This document shows positions 53,169-62,625 of a DNA stretch of 64,000 nucleotides, piece after piece. Made by a program: the position numbers and the translations under genes. Position 1 is the first letter of the stretch. The number at the start of each line of letters is the position of its first letter. The stretch lies in the NCBI GenBank assembly GCA_041060555.1, contig JBEUDS010000006.1. The stretch is one strand, 5' to 3'. The notes below the pieces were generated by a model. It had not been told where the DNA came from and did no database searches. It was given only the letters and a program-made list of their open reading frames with translations. Origin of the DNA: CAUJIW01 sp963205175 (GTDB taxonomy: Bacteria > Pseudomonadota > Alphaproteobacteria > Sphingomonadales > Sphingomonadaceae).

Positions 53169-54022
53169 GCCGCCGCAAGAAAGCCGCCGGATCCTCGCGC
53201 CGTTCGGCCAAGACGACGTCGTTCTGGACCGCGTCGCTGCGGCGGCGGGCAGTCATTGGCGGCGGGCTTGCCGTCACCGGCATCGTGCTGGGGCTGGGCG
53301 TCTGGCTGTTCGATGTGCCGCAGCGGCTGGCTTTTGGCGTCGCCCAGGGCGTCGCCGGGCTTGGCTTCGAGGTCAAGCACGTCAAGATCAGCGGGGTCGA
53401 GAACGCGCCGAAGCTCGCGATCTATAGCGCGGTGTTCGATGGGCGCTCCAATTCCATGCTGCTGGTCGACATCGATGACGTTCGCGCCCGTCTGATGGCG
53501 AATCCGTGGATCGCGGAGGCCTCGGTCGCCCGCCGGCTCCCGGATACGCTCGACGTCGTGGTCCGTGAGCGCAAGCCGGTCGCGGTGTGGCAGCGGCAGG
53601 GCCGGCTGGCAGTGATCGATGCCGAGGGTCGTGTCCTTGACAATGGCGAGCGGGTGAAGCGCTTCGGACGCCTGCCGCTGGTGGTGGGTGTCGGTGCCGA
53701 GGCGCACGCCCGGGCGTTGTTTGTCATGCTGGCCGGGCACCCGGATCTCGCTGGCCAGCTGGACTCCGCGACCTGGGTCGGCGATCGCCGCTGGGATTTG
53801 CGATTCCGGTCCGGCGAGTTGCTGATGTTGCCCGAGGGGGATGACGCCGCCGTGCGGGCCGTGTCCAAATTCGCGACGATGGATCGCAACGCGGGGTTGC
53901 TGGGGCGCGGCTTTGCCCGCTTTGACATGCGCCAGGAGGATCGGATGTACACGCGCAAGTTGGCGGCGGTGCCCGCGCGAGTCGCGGATGGGGCCGGGCA
54001 GGATCGGGGGGTCGATATATGA
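53165..54022 (+). CDS. ftsQ: cell division protein FtsQ
   Basis: A 285-residue bitopic protein. A basic cytoplasmic tail (K-K-A-A-G-S-S-R-R) precedes a membrane helix near residues 36-57, then a POTRA domain (V-K-H-V-K-I-S-G-V-E-N) and the FtsQ C-terminal domain with P-W-I-A-E-A-S-V-A-R-R-L-P near 114-126. It scaffolds FtsL-FtsB and regulates the septal synthase. Four-base overlaps on both sides. Confidence 0.94.
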   Translation: MSRRKKAAGSSRRSAKTTSFWTASLRRRAVIGGGLAVTGIVLGLGVWLFDVPQRLAFGVAQGVAGLGFEVKHVKISGVENAPKLAIYSAVFDGRSNSMLLVDIDDVRARLMANPWIAEASVARRLPDTLDVVVRERKPVAVWQRQGRLAVIDAEGRVLDNGERVKRFGRLPLVVGVGAEAHARALFVMLAGHPDLAGQLDSATWVGDRRWDLRFRSGELLMLPEGDDAAVRAVSKFATMDRNAGLLGRGFARFDMRQEDRMYTRKLAAVPARVADGAGQDRGVDI

Positions 54023-55296
54023 AGGCGCGCCGCAAGAGTGGAGCTGGGCTCAGTCTGGCACGGGGTGAGCGCGTGGTCGCCGCCCTCGATGTCGGCACCT
54101 CCAAGGTGGCGGCGCTGATCGCCCGTCTCGGGCCGGATGGCTCCGCCCAGGTGCTGGGTGTTGGCCACCAGTTGTGCACGGGCGTTCGCCAGGGCGTGGT
54201 CGCCGACATGGACGCGGCTGAACGCGCCATCCGCGCGGCGGTCGATCAGGCCGAGAAAACCGCCGATCTGACCGTGGAACGCGTGCTCGTGAGCATGTCG
54301 GCCGGCAACCTGTGCTACGAGATTCATCAGGTCGACGTCGACATTGCCGGCCACCGCATCGAAAGGGCCGACATCGACCGGGTATTGGCCGAGGGTCGCG
54401 AGCGCATCGACCCCGGCAACCACACCATCCTGCACGCCATTCCCGCCATCTATACCGTCGATGACCTGCCGGGCGTCGCGAACCCGCTGGGCTTCCATGC
54501 CGAGCGGCTGGGCGTCGACATCATGGTCGTCTCCTGCGATACCGCGCCGCTGCGCAACCTCGACCTGTGCATCCGCCAGGCCCATCTGGGTGTGCAGTCG
54601 ATCGCCGCCGCTCCGATGGCCACCAGCCTTGCCTGTCTGGAGAAGGACGAGCGCGAGACCGGTGTCGCGCTGGTCGAGATGGGCGCCGGCGTCACCAACG
54701 TCTCCGTGCACTATCGCGGCATGATGGTTGGCCTGTCGTCGATCCCGATGGGTGGTGCGGACATCGTCGACGACATCGCCGCCGGCGTGGGTACAAGGCG
54801 CATTCACGCCGAACGGATGCTGTCGCTGCATGGTACGCTGATCACCACCAGTCGCGACAACCATGACATGATCGAGGTGACGCCGCTGCGGGCCCAGGGT
54901 GGCGAGCCGAGCTGGGTGTCGAAGGCTCAGTTGTCGGCGATCATCCGCAAACGGGTGGAAAAGATCCTCTCGGAAGTCGCTGTCCGCCTCGACGAGCTGG
55001 GCTTCCGGGCCGCCGTGGGCCGACCGGTGATGCTCACCGGCGGTGTCGCCGACCTCAACGGCATTACCCATTTCGCGACCGGCATGTTCGGCCGCGAGGT
55101 CAAGCTTGCCGCGCCCAAGCCGCTGGATGGTCTGCCGGAAGCGGCCTCAGGGCCTGCCTTCTCGACCCTGGTGGGTTTGATCCAGATGGAGCAGCAGCAG
55201 GTGCAGGATATCTGGCGCGACGCGCGCATCTCGGCGACGACGATTTCGCGCAATCCGTTCGGGCGGATGATCCGTATTCTCGCCAGTGCATTTTAA
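54019..55296 (+). CDS. ftsA: cell division protein FtsA
   Basis: A 425-residue actin-like ATPase that tethers FtsZ to the membrane and recruits later division proteins. D-V-G-T-S-K-V-A-A-L-I near residues 23-33 is the phosphate loop. The 1C-domain region, G-A-G-V-T-N-V and T-G-G-V-A-D-L are in place. The C-terminus N-P-F-G-R-M-I-R-I-L-A-S-A-F is the amphipathic membrane-targeting helix. Overlaps ftsQ; 83 bases precede ftsZ. Confidence 0.96.
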   Translation: MKARRKSGAGLSLARGERVVAALDVGTSKVAALIARLGPDGSAQVLGVGHQLCTGVRQGVVADMDAAERAIRAAVDQAEKTADLTVERVLVSMSAGNLCYEIHQVDVDIAGHRIERADIDRVLAEGRERIDPGNHTILHAIPAIYTVDDLPGVANPLGFHAERLGVDIMVVSCDTAPLRNLDLCIRQAHLGVQSIAAAPMATSLACLEKDERETGVALVEMGAGVTNVSVHYRGMMVGLSSIPMGGADIVDDIAAGVGTRRIHAERMLSLHGTLITTSRDNHDMIEVTPLRAQGGEPSWVSKAQLSAIIRKRVEKILSEVAVRLDELGFRAAVGRPVMLTGGVADLNGITHFATGMFGREVKLAAPKPLDGLPEAASGPAFSTLVGLIQMEQQQVQDIWRDARISATTISRNPFGRMIRILASAF

Positions 55297-55379
55297 CTAA
55301 ATATAGGTGGGAGCAGCCCGCCAAGGTCGTATAGATAGCGTTCAGGCGTGAGTCATCGAGGACGAAGGAGAACAGGGCA

Positions 55380-56870
55380 ATGGGTATCGAACTCAAGCGG
55401 CCGGAGCTGACCGAGCTCTCGCCCCGCATCACCGTGATCGGCGTTGGTGGCGCCGGTGGCAACGCGGTGAACAACATGATCAAGTCCGGCTTGCAGGGCG
55501 TGGACTTCGTGGTGGCCAACACCGACGCGCAGGCGCTGGTGGGCGGTCTGGCCGAGACCCGCATCCAGCTTGGCCTGAAGATCACGCAAGGGTTGGGCGC
55601 CGGCTCGCGGCCCGAAATCGGTCGCGCGGCGGCCGAGGAAACGCTGGACACCATCGAGACCGCGCTCGACGGCAGCCACATGTGCTTCATCACCGCCGGC
55701 ATGGGTGGTGGTACCGGCACGGGTGCCGCCCCGATTGTCGCCCGCGCGGCGCGCGAGAAGGGCATCCTGACGGTGGGTGTGGTCACCAAGCCGTTCAGCT
55801 TCGAGGGTCTGCGCCGCATGCGCTCGGCCGAGGAGGGCATCTCGGAGCTGCAGAAGCACGTTGACACGCTGATCATCATTCCCAACCAGAACCTGTTCCG
55901 CATCGCCGGGCCGCAGACCACCTTCAAGGAAGCCTTCTCGATGGCGGACGAGGTGCTGCACGCCGGTGTGCGCGGCATCACCGACCTGATGGTCATGCCG
56001 GGCCTGATCAACCTCGACTTCGCCGACATCCGTACCGTCATGAGCGAGATGGGCAAGGCGATGATGGGCACGGGCGAGGCCGAGGGCGCCGGCCGCGCCA
56101 TCGAGGCCGCCCAGGCCGCCATCGCCAACCCGCTGCTCGACGAGGTGTCGATGCGCGGCGCCAAGGGCGTCATCATCAACATCACCGGGGGCGACGACCT
56201 CACCCTGTTCGAGGTCGACGAGGCCGCCAACCATATCCGCGAGATGGTCGACCCCGAGGCCAACATCATCGTCGGTTCGGCCTTCAACGAGGAACTCAAC
56301 GGCCGGATGCGCGTGTCGGTGGTGGCGACCGGCATCGACGCCGCCGCCGCGACCCAGCCGGCAACGCCAGCCACGTCGCGCACCAGCATGAGCTTCTCCC
56401 CGGTCGCGGGCGCCTTCCACACCGGCGCGCCGCGCGCTGGCGCGCAGCCGGTCGCCCAGCCGGCGCCGGTGGCCCAGCCGGTTCCGGTCGCCGAGCCGGA
56501 AGCGGTGGCCGAGGAAGAAGATGTACTGGCGCTTGATGTCGCCGATGAGCTGGCCGAGCCCGATGCCCCCGCCGTGGTGACCTCGCTGCGCGAGCCGGCA
56601 CCGCGGGCGCCGCAGACAACCGCGCCGATCGTCGAGTCGGTGGAACGTCCGTTTGTCGAACCGGCCCGCCCGGCCGCGCGGCCCCGCGCCGAGGCGACCC
56701 GCGCGCCAACCCTGTTCGAGCGGATGATGGGGATCGGTCGTTCGACCCAGGCCGAGGAGACGGATGACGTTCCGGCCCCGGCCGCCAAGGCGGCCCCGGC
56801 GCGCGACCCCCGCGCGGCGGGCGAGGATCCGCTGGAGATCCCGACCTTCCTCAAGCGGCAGGCCAACTGA
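55380..56870 (+). CDS. ftsZ: cell division protein FtsZ
   Basis: A 496-residue tubulin-like GTPase that forms the division ring. The GTP signature G-G-G-T-G-T-G-A-A-P is near residues 105-114, and the T7 loop region N-L-D-F-A-D-I-R near 211 is intact. Residues from about 320 to 480 form a long Pro/Ala/Glu disordered linker, longer than in enterobacteria but normal for alphaproteobacteria. The conserved C-terminal peptide L-E-I-P-T-F-L-K-R-Q binds FtsA. GAAGGAG precedes the ATG. Last gene of dcw; lpxC does not follow. Confidence 0.97.
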   Translation: MGIELKRPELTELSPRITVIGVGGAGGNAVNNMIKSGLQGVDFVVANTDAQALVGGLAETRIQLGLKITQGLGAGSRPEIGRAAAEETLDTIETALDGSHMCFITAGMGGGTGTGAAPIVARAAREKGILTVGVVTKPFSFEGLRRMRSAEEGISELQKHVDTLIIIPNQNLFRIAGPQTTFKEAFSMADEVLHAGVRGITDLMVMPGLINLDFADIRTVMSEMGKAMMGTGEAEGAGRAIEAAQAAIANPLLDEVSMRGAKGVIINITGGDDLTLFEVDEAANHIREMVDPEANIIVGSAFNEELNGRMRVSVVATGIDAAAATQPATPATSRTSMSFSPVAGAFHTGAPRAGAQPVAQPAPVAQPVPVAEPEAVAEEEDVLALDVADELAEPDAPAVVTSLREPAPRAPQTTAPIVESVERPFVEPARPAARPRAEATRAPTLFERMMGIGRSTQAEETDDVPAPAAKAAPARDPRAAGEDPLEIPTFLKRQAN

Positions 56871-57170
56871 GCCGCTGGCCGGCGTTGCCGTGACGGGCTG
56901 CCCTGACCCGTCACGGCCGGAGCGCCGGTCTTCGGGGATGACGTTCTCGATGACGACCAAGCCCCTCTCCGGTTGCCCTGCCGGGGAGGGGTTTGTCGTT
57001 GTGGCCGGGGGCCGGATCGCGTTGGTGCCCCCTCGTGACGGTCCGGGCTGGTGCGTGGGGCGATCTGCCGCGCCGCGCGACAGTTGCGTCCCGGCCTGTT
57101 AACGGCGAATAGAGGAGCGGCCCGGTACGATGTTTGTCATGTGCCAGGGGGTCGCGTGGAAGGAATGTCG
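56871..57170. other. spacer after ftsZ
   Basis: About 300 bases without a gene. They contain the ftsZ terminator and, further on, a GC-rich stretch leading into the DUF983 gene. AAGGA (57160-57164) at its end is the binding site that sets the DUF983 start. Nothing else was recognised. Confidence 0.6.
56959..56996 (+). terminator. intrinsic terminator of the dcw cluster
   Basis: CCCCTCTCCGG (56962-56972) pairs with CCGGGGAGGGG (56981-56991) with one mismatch around an eight-base loop. AA before and TTTGT after extend it as a terminator, 89 bases after the ftsZ stop. Confidence 0.75.
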
Positions 57171-57554
57171 ATGCCGGAGCTGTCGCCCCAGAAAGTCGTT
57201 GTGGCCAGGAACAAGCCGATGCTGCAGGGCGTGCTGCGCGGCCTGGTTCGCCGCTGCCCGAACTGCGGCGAGGGCAATCTGTTCGCCGGCTACCTGAAGG
57301 TGGCGCCCACCTGCGCGGCCTGCGGCCACGACAACGGCCAGTATCCGGCCGATGACGCGCCGCCCTATTTCACCATCCTGATCGTCGGTCACCTGGTGGT
57401 GGCGCCGGTGCTGGGGTTCCCGTTCATTCTGGAACACTCCCTGCCAATGGTGCTGACCGGCGTGCTGTCGGCCGTCGGCGCGCTGACCATGGGCCTGCTG
57501 CCCTTTGTGAAGGGCGCGGTCATCGGCGCCCTGTGGTCCACCGACGCGCGGTAA
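57171..57554 (+). CDS. DUF983 family membrane protein
   Basis: A 127-residue protein with a zinc ribbon (C-P-N-C-G-E-G and C-A-A-C-G-H, near residues 31-37 and 54-59) followed by two membrane helices. The ATG at 57171 is preferred to that at 57165 because AAGGA sits six bases before it. DUF983 proteins are conserved in alphaproteobacteria, often near cytochrome oxidase or cell-envelope genes; function unknown. The P-A-D-D-A-P-P-Y-F motif after the ribbon is a family mark. Confidence 0.88.
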   Translation: MPELSPQKVVVARNKPMLQGVLRGLVRRCPNCGEGNLFAGYLKVAPTCAACGHDNGQYPADDAPPYFTILIVGHLVVAPVLGFPFILEHSLPMVLTGVLSAVGALTMGLLPFVKGAVIGALWSTDAR

Positions 57555-57652
57555 CATATATTTCACATTGCGGTTTGTTTCTCGCTCTGGCGCCGTGTCC
57601 GGTGCCCCGTTAGCTATTGTGCGGAGCAATATGATCGGGGGCAGGCGGATAC

Positions 57653-58936
57653 ATGGGCTGGGACGTCAATCACGCGCGCGGGCTGCTCGGGCTAGCCGTC
57701 ATCATCGGTATCGGCTGGGCACTGTCGGAGAACCGGCGGTGCATCCCCTGGCGTACCGTGATCGGCGGCATGGTGTTGCAGGTGGCGCTGTTGCTGCTGC
57801 TGTTTGCCCTGGCGCCGGTGCGCCGTGCGCTGCTGGGCCTCAACGATGCCGTCGATGCGCTCTCCAGCGCCACCCAGGCCGGCACCAGTTTCGTGTTCGG
57901 CTACATCGGCGGCGGCAAGGCGCCGTTCGCGGTGGTCAATACTGACGTTGGCCCCAGCTTCTTCTTCCAGATCCTGCCGTTCATCATCGTCGTCGCCGCC
58001 ATCTCCGCCGTGCTGTGGCACTGGAAGGTGCTGCAATGGATCAGCCACCTGTTCGCCCGCCTGTTCGAACGGTCGCTGGGGCTGGGCGGCGCCGTCAGCC
58101 TGGCCACCGCCGCCAACGTGTTCCTCGGCATGGTGGAATCGGTGGTCATTATCGGCCGCTACTTCAACCGGCTGTCGCGTTCCGAGCTGTTTGTCGTGAT
58201 GGTTACCGGCCTGTCGACGGTCGCGGGTTCGGTGATGCTGCTGTATGCGCTGCTGATCGAATCCGTGCTGCCCAACGCCATTGCCCATCTGGTGGCGGCC
58301 TCGCTGATCTCGGCCCCGGCCGGCGTCGTGCTGGCGCTGCTGATGGTGCCGGAAGCCCCCGGCGTGGTGCCGACCGGTCGTGAGGAGGGCGATCAGGAGG
58401 GCGTCTATCGCTCCACCGTCGACGCCTTTTCCAGCGGTGTCGAGGAAGGCCTGCGGCTGCTGCTCAACATCGCCGCCATGATCATCGCCGTGCTGGCGAC
58501 GGTGGCGCTGGTCGACATGGGGCTGAAGGCGCTGCCGGACCTGGCCGGCGGGCCGCTGTCCATCGAGCGGCTGCTGGGCTGGCTGTTCGCGCCGATGATG
58601 TGGCTGATCGGCGTGCCCTGGGGCGAGGCGGTGACCGCCGGTTCGGTGATGGGCGCCAAGATCACCATGACCGAGATCATGGGCTTCATCCGGCTGTCGC
58701 AGTTGGATGAAACCTTGTCGGCCCGCACCATCGCCATTCTCATCTATTGCGTCTGCGGCTTCGCCAATCTGGCTTCACTGGGCATCATGCTGGCCGGCTT
58801 CAACGCCATCGCGCCCGAGCGCCGCTCCGACGTTGCCGGCCTGCTGTTCCGCTCGCTGCTGGCGGCGACCCTGGCCAACCTGTCGACCGGCGCGCTGGTG
58901 GCCATGCTGCCGGTGACCTGGATCGGGCTTGGCTGA
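57653..58936 (+). CDS. concentrative nucleoside transporter, NupC family
   Basis: A 427-residue inner-membrane carrier that takes up nucleosides with protons or sodium. N-terminal gate helices are followed by G-M-V-E-S-V-V-I near residues 157-164 and M-T-G-L-S-T-V-A-G-S-V near 181-193 (read V-T-G-L-S-T-V-A-G-S). Near the C-terminus C-G-F-A-N-L-A-S-L-G-I-M is the characteristic NupC motif. No metabolic nucleoside gene is adjacent. It ends 141 bases before the GGDEF-EAL gene. Confidence 0.93.
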   Translation: MGWDVNHARGLLGLAVIIGIGWALSENRRCIPWRTVIGGMVLQVALLLLLFALAPVRRALLGLNDAVDALSSATQAGTSFVFGYIGGGKAPFAVVNTDVGPSFFFQILPFIIVVAAISAVLWHWKVLQWISHLFARLFERSLGLGGAVSLATAANVFLGMVESVVIIGRYFNRLSRSELFVVMVTGLSTVAGSVMLLYALLIESVLPNAIAHLVAASLISAPAGVVLALLMVPEAPGVVPTGREEGDQEGVYRSTVDAFSSGVEEGLRLLLNIAAMIIAVLATVALVDMGLKALPDLAGGPLSIERLLGWLFAPMMWLIGVPWGEAVTAGSVMGAKITMTEIMGFIRLSQLDETLSARTIAILIYCVCGFANLASLGIMLAGFNAIAPERRSDVAGLLFRSLLAATLANLSTGALVAMLPVTWIGLG

Positions 58937-58959
58937 CCTGCCGTCGCAGCAGGCGCGCT

Positions 58960-58974
58960 TTAACGGCACATTAA
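58960..58974. promoter_or_regulatory. CtrA-type box
   Basis: TTAA-CGGCACA-TTAA exactly fits the TTAA-N7-TTAA consensus of the cell-cycle regulator CtrA. It lies 104 bases before the start of the GAF-PAS-GGDEF-EAL gene. It is the only perfect match noticed in intergenic DNA here, and the window also carries chpT, part of the CtrA phosphorelay. Binding itself is inferred. Confidence 0.55.
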
Positions 58975-59077
58975 TTCCGCTGCCGTATTCTCCGCTTGTA
59001 GAGGGTGGGGCGGATACGGCGCTGGCGGCCAAGGGGGGGCGTCGGGGTGCCGGGGACACTGCAAGCGGCGAAGGCGT

Positions 59078-61744
59078 ATGGCGTTGATTTCGACCCCCGA
59101 TACCGACACCCGATCGCGAAACCTCAACCAGTTGCGTGGCGAGGCTCTGGAGCTACTGGCCAGAGGCAAGCCCTTGGGTACCGTACTGGCGGCCATCACC
59201 CGCGCGGTTGAAACCATTGCGACCGAGGCACTCTGTTCGGTGCTGCTGGTCGACGCCGAGGGGTGTCTGCGCCATGGCGCGGCGCCGCGGCTGCCCGACT
59301 TCTATATCAAGGCCGTCGATGGCCTGGCGATCGGCGAGGGAATCGGGTCATGCGGCACGGCGGCATTCCGTGCCGAGCGGGTGATTGCCGAGGATCTGGC
59401 GGTGCATCCCTACTGGGCTCCCTATCGGGAGCTCGTGGCAACCGCCGGGCTGGCATCCTGCTGGTCGGAACCCATCCTCGCCGCCGACGGCCGGGTTCTC
59501 GGCACGTTCGGCATCTATCATTCCCGTCCGGCGGTGCCCGACGTCGAGGACATGTTCATCATCGGTCACGCCGCCCAGCTGGCCGGCATCGCCATCGAGC
59601 ACCATCGCGCCCGCGAGCAGGCCATGCGTTATCAGGGCGAGCTTGAGGCGATCATCGACAACATTCCGATGATGGTATTCACCAAGGAACCCCGGGAGCT
59701 GCGGTTCACCCATTTCAACCGCACCGGCGCGGCCCTGATGGGGGTGCCGAAAGCCGATCTGATCGGCCGCAACGACTTCGATTTCGTGCCCCGCGAGCAG
59801 GCGACCTTGTTCACGGAGGTGGATCGCCGGGTGCTGGCGAGCGGCGAGCCGGTGGACCTGCCGGTAGAGGTGATGGACACCCCGCATCTGGGGCGGCGTC
59901 TGCTACACACCCGCAAGGTGCCGATTTATGACGAGGATGGCAGCCCGCGACTGTTGCTCGGGGTATCCGAGGACATCACGGAACGCCATCAGGTGGAGGA
60001 AAACCTGCGCCTGGCGGGCATCATCTTCGACCAGGCGGATGAAGGCATTGTCGTCACCGATGAAGAATTCCGCGTCCTGAAGGTGAACCCGCGCTTCTGC
60101 TCCATGATCGGGGCGGCGGCTGACAAACTGATAGGCCGGCGCGCCGAGGAGATTCCCGTTCTGCCGGAAGTCCGACACCGGGTCCGCGAGGCGATGGAAA
60201 GCGCCAGTGCCCACGGCCAGTGGCGCGGCGAGCTTTCGGTCGTTCATCGCGATGGCAACACGGTGCACACCGTGACCGTGGTATCGGCGCTCTATGATGA
60301 CACCGGCAAGGCGCGTCATCACGTGGCGATGCTCTCCGATATCAGCGAGCTGAAGGAGCAGCAGAAGAAGCTGGAGCGGCTGGCCCATTACGACGTGCTG
60401 ACCGGCCTGCCCAACCGCGTGCTGCTGGGCGAACTGCTGGCAGAGGCGATGGCGCGCGCCACTGCGGCTGATACATTGCTGGCGGTCTGCTACCTCGATC
60501 TCGATGGCTTCAAGCCGATCAACGACAGCTACGGTCACCAGATCGGCGACGATCTGCTGGCGGCCGTCGCCGATCGTCTGCGTGACTGTCTGCCGGCGGT
60601 CGACGTTGCTGCCCGCATCGGCGGCGACGAGTTCGTGCTGCTGCTGTCGGGGTTCGAGGACATGCGGGCCTGTCGTGAGGCGCTTCCGCAACTGCATGGC
60701 ATGCTGTCGCAACCCTACCGGTTGCTGGCGGGGGAGTTCCAGCTGGGTGCCAGCCTGGGCATTTCCGTCTATCCGCTCGATGGCTCGGAACCGGATGTCC
60801 TGATCCGTCAGGCAGACCAGGCCATGTACCAGGCCAAGCTCGCCGGCCGGCAGCGCATCCAGTTCTTCGATGTCGGCAATGCCGTGCGGGACCACGCGCG
60901 CAGCACCACGGTGGAGGTGGTGCGCGGCGCCCTGGCGCGGGGGGAACTGCGACTGCACTACCAGCCCAAGATCGACCTGCGCAGCAACGTCGTGGTTGGC
61001 TTCGAGGCGCTGGCGCGACGGCTTCTGCCTTCCGGCGAGGTGCTGGCGCCGCACCGCTTCCTGGAGGCCATCGCCGGCACCGAGATGGAGATCGTCTTCG
61101 GCGAATGGTCGATTGGCGAGGCGTTGAGGCAGCTCGACGCCTGGCGGCAGCTGGGCCTGGACACCGCCGTGTCGGTCAACATTTCGCCACGGCACCTGCT
61201 GGATTCCCGTTTCCTCGACGTGCTGCGGGAGTCGCTGGCGCGGTGGCCGTCGCTGCGGCCGTCGCAGCTGGAACTGGAGGTGCTTGAAAGCGCGGCACTC
61301 CAGAACCTTCGCCACTCCCGCAAGGTACTGGAAGGCTGCCGGGCGCTGGGGGTGTCGGTGGCGCTGGACGACTTCGGTACCGGCTATTCCTCGTTGTCCT
61401 ATCTGCGTCATCTGCCTGCCCAGACCGTCAAGGTCGACCAGAGTTTCGTGCGCGACATGGCAAACGATCCGGATGACCGGGCGATTGTCGAGGCGGTCAT
61501 CCGGCTGGCGCAGACGTTTTCGCTGACGGTGGTCGCCGAGGGTGTGGAAACGGCCGAGATCCAGGCGCTGCTCATTCACCTCGGCTGCGATCAGGCGCAG
61601 GGCTACGGCATCGCCCGGCCCATGGACGCCGATGCGGTGCCGGGATGGCTGGCAGCCTACACGGCCGGTCAGGACCCGGCGGCCGAGCCGACGCGGGATA
61701 CGTTGACCGGCAGGGGCAAGGCCAGATCGCTGCGGGTGGGCTGA
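59078..61744 (+). CDS. GAF-PAS-PAS-GGDEF-EAL cyclic-di-GMP turnover protein
   Basis: An 888-residue cytoplasmic signalling protein that can make and break the second messenger cyclic di-GMP. Order: GAF (about 20-180), PAS (about 185-305), PAS (about 310-425), GGDEF (G515-G516-D517-E518-F519 intact), EAL (E643-A644-L645, D-D-F-G-T-G-Y-S, K-V-D-Q-S-F and A-E-G-V-E intact). The product-inhibition site R-x-x-D before GGDEF reads P-A-V-D, so feedback inhibition is probably lost. No membrane helix is seen. A CtrA-type box lies upstream; the gene converges on hemF. Confidence 0.94.
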   Translation: MALISTPDTDTRSRNLNQLRGEALELLARGKPLGTVLAAITRAVETIATEALCSVLLVDAEGCLRHGAAPRLPDFYIKAVDGLAIGEGIGSCGTAAFRAERVIAEDLAVHPYWAPYRELVATAGLASCWSEPILAADGRVLGTFGIYHSRPAVPDVEDMFIIGHAAQLAGIAIEHHRAREQAMRYQGELEAIIDNIPMMVFTKEPRELRFTHFNRTGAALMGVPKADLIGRNDFDFVPREQATLFTEVDRRVLASGEPVDLPVEVMDTPHLGRRLLHTRKVPIYDEDGSPRLLLGVSEDITERHQVEENLRLAGIIFDQADEGIVVTDEEFRVLKVNPRFCSMIGAAADKLIGRRAEEIPVLPEVRHRVREAMESASAHGQWRGELSVVHRDGNTVHTVTVVSALYDDTGKARHHVAMLSDISELKEQQKKLERLAHYDVLTGLPNRVLLGELLAEAMARATAADTLLAVCYLDLDGFKPINDSYGHQIGDDLLAAVADRLRDCLPAVDVAARIGGDEFVLLLSGFEDMRACREALPQLHGMLSQPYRLLAGEFQLGASLGISVYPLDGSEPDVLIRQADQAMYQAKLAGRQRIQFFDVGNAVRDHARSTTVEVVRGALARGELRLHYQPKIDLRSNVVVGFEALARRLLPSGEVLAPHRFLEAIAGTEMEIVFGEWSIGEALRQLDAWRQLGLDTAVSVNISPRHLLDSRFLDVLRESLARWPSLRPSQLELEVLESAALQNLRHSRKVLEGCRALGVSVALDDFGTGYSSLSYLRHLPAQTVKVDQSFVRDMANDPDDRAIVEAVIRLAQTFSLTVVAEGVETAEIQALLIHLGCDQAQGYGIARPMDADAVPGWLAAYTAGQDPAAEPTRDTLTGRGKARSLRVG

Positions 61745-61753
61745 AGGGCAGCC

Positions 61754-62611
61754 TCAGGGCCACTTGGCCTCGGGCGGCAGGCTCATCAGGATGGCCTCCA
61801 CGTTGCCGCCGGTCTTCAGGCCGAAGGTGGTGCCGCGATCATAGACCAGGTTGAACTCGGCATAGTAGCCCCGGTAACGCAGCTGCTCCTCGCGCTGTTC
61901 GGCCGTCCACGGCGCGTGCATGTGGCGGCGCACCAGCGTCGGGTAGATGTCGAGGAAGGCGCGGCCGACATCCTGGGTGAACGCGAAATCGGCCTCCCAG
62001 TCGCCGGAGTTCAGGTGGTCGTAGAAGATGCCGCCGACGCCGCGTGCCCGGTTGCGGTGCTTGATGAAGAAATACTCGTCACACCAAGCCTTGAACTTCG
62101 GGAAGTAGCTGGGGTCGTGCCTGTCGCAGGCGGCCTGATAGGCGGCGTGGAAGTCGCGGGTGTCGGCCTCCACCGGGAACGGCGGGTTGAGATCCCCGCC
62201 ACCGCCGAACCACCATTTCGTGGTGGCGAGGAAGCGGGTGTTCATGTGCACCGCCGGCACCAGCGGTGAGCGCATGTGGGCGACCAGGCTGATGCCGGTG
62301 GCGAAGAACCGGGGGTCGTCCGCCGCGCCCTCGATCTGCTTGGCGAACTCCGGCGCGAACTCGCCATGGACGGTGGAAATGTTGACGCCCACCTTCTCGA
62401 AGCAGCGGCCATGCATGATCGACATCACGCCACCGCCGCCATGGGCACCGCTGTGATCGGTGCGCTCCCACGCCTTGCGCGCGAATCGGCCCGGCGGCAG
62501 GTCGGCGAACGGGCCGGTGGTCTGTTCATCCTCGATCGCCTCGAAGGCGGCACAGATGGAATCGCGCAGCGATTCGAACCATTGGGCTGCGCGTAGTTTC
62601 TGGTTTTCCAT
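61754..62611 (-). CDS. hemF: oxygen-dependent coproporphyrinogen III oxidase
   Basis: A 285-residue dimeric enzyme of aerobic haem biosynthesis that decarboxylates coproporphyrinogen III. The start at 62611 (M-E-N-Q-K-L) fits the family. Diagnostic runs: W-W-F-G-G-G-G-D-L-N-P, G-I-F-Y-D-H-L and the C-terminal Y-D-R-G-T-T-F-G-L-K-T-G-G. It lies 14 bases after trmL, likely co-transcribed, and ends nine bases from the convergent GGDEF-EAL gene. Confidence 0.97.
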   Translation of the reverse strand: MENQKLRAAQWFESLRDSICAAFEAIEDEQTTGPFADLPPGRFARKAWERTDHSGAHGGGGVMSIMHGRCFEKVGVNISTVHGEFAPEFAKQIEGAADDPRFFATGISLVAHMRSPLVPAVHMNTRFLATTKWWFGGGGDLNPPFPVEADTRDFHAAYQAACDRHDPSYFPKFKAWCDEYFFIKHRNRARGVGGIFYDHLNSGDWEADFAFTQDVGRAFLDIYPTLVRRHMHAPWTAEQREEQLRYRGYYAEFNLVYDRGTTFGLKTGGNVEAILMSLPPEAKWP

Positions 62612-62625
62612 CGCGTTCTCGCTGT

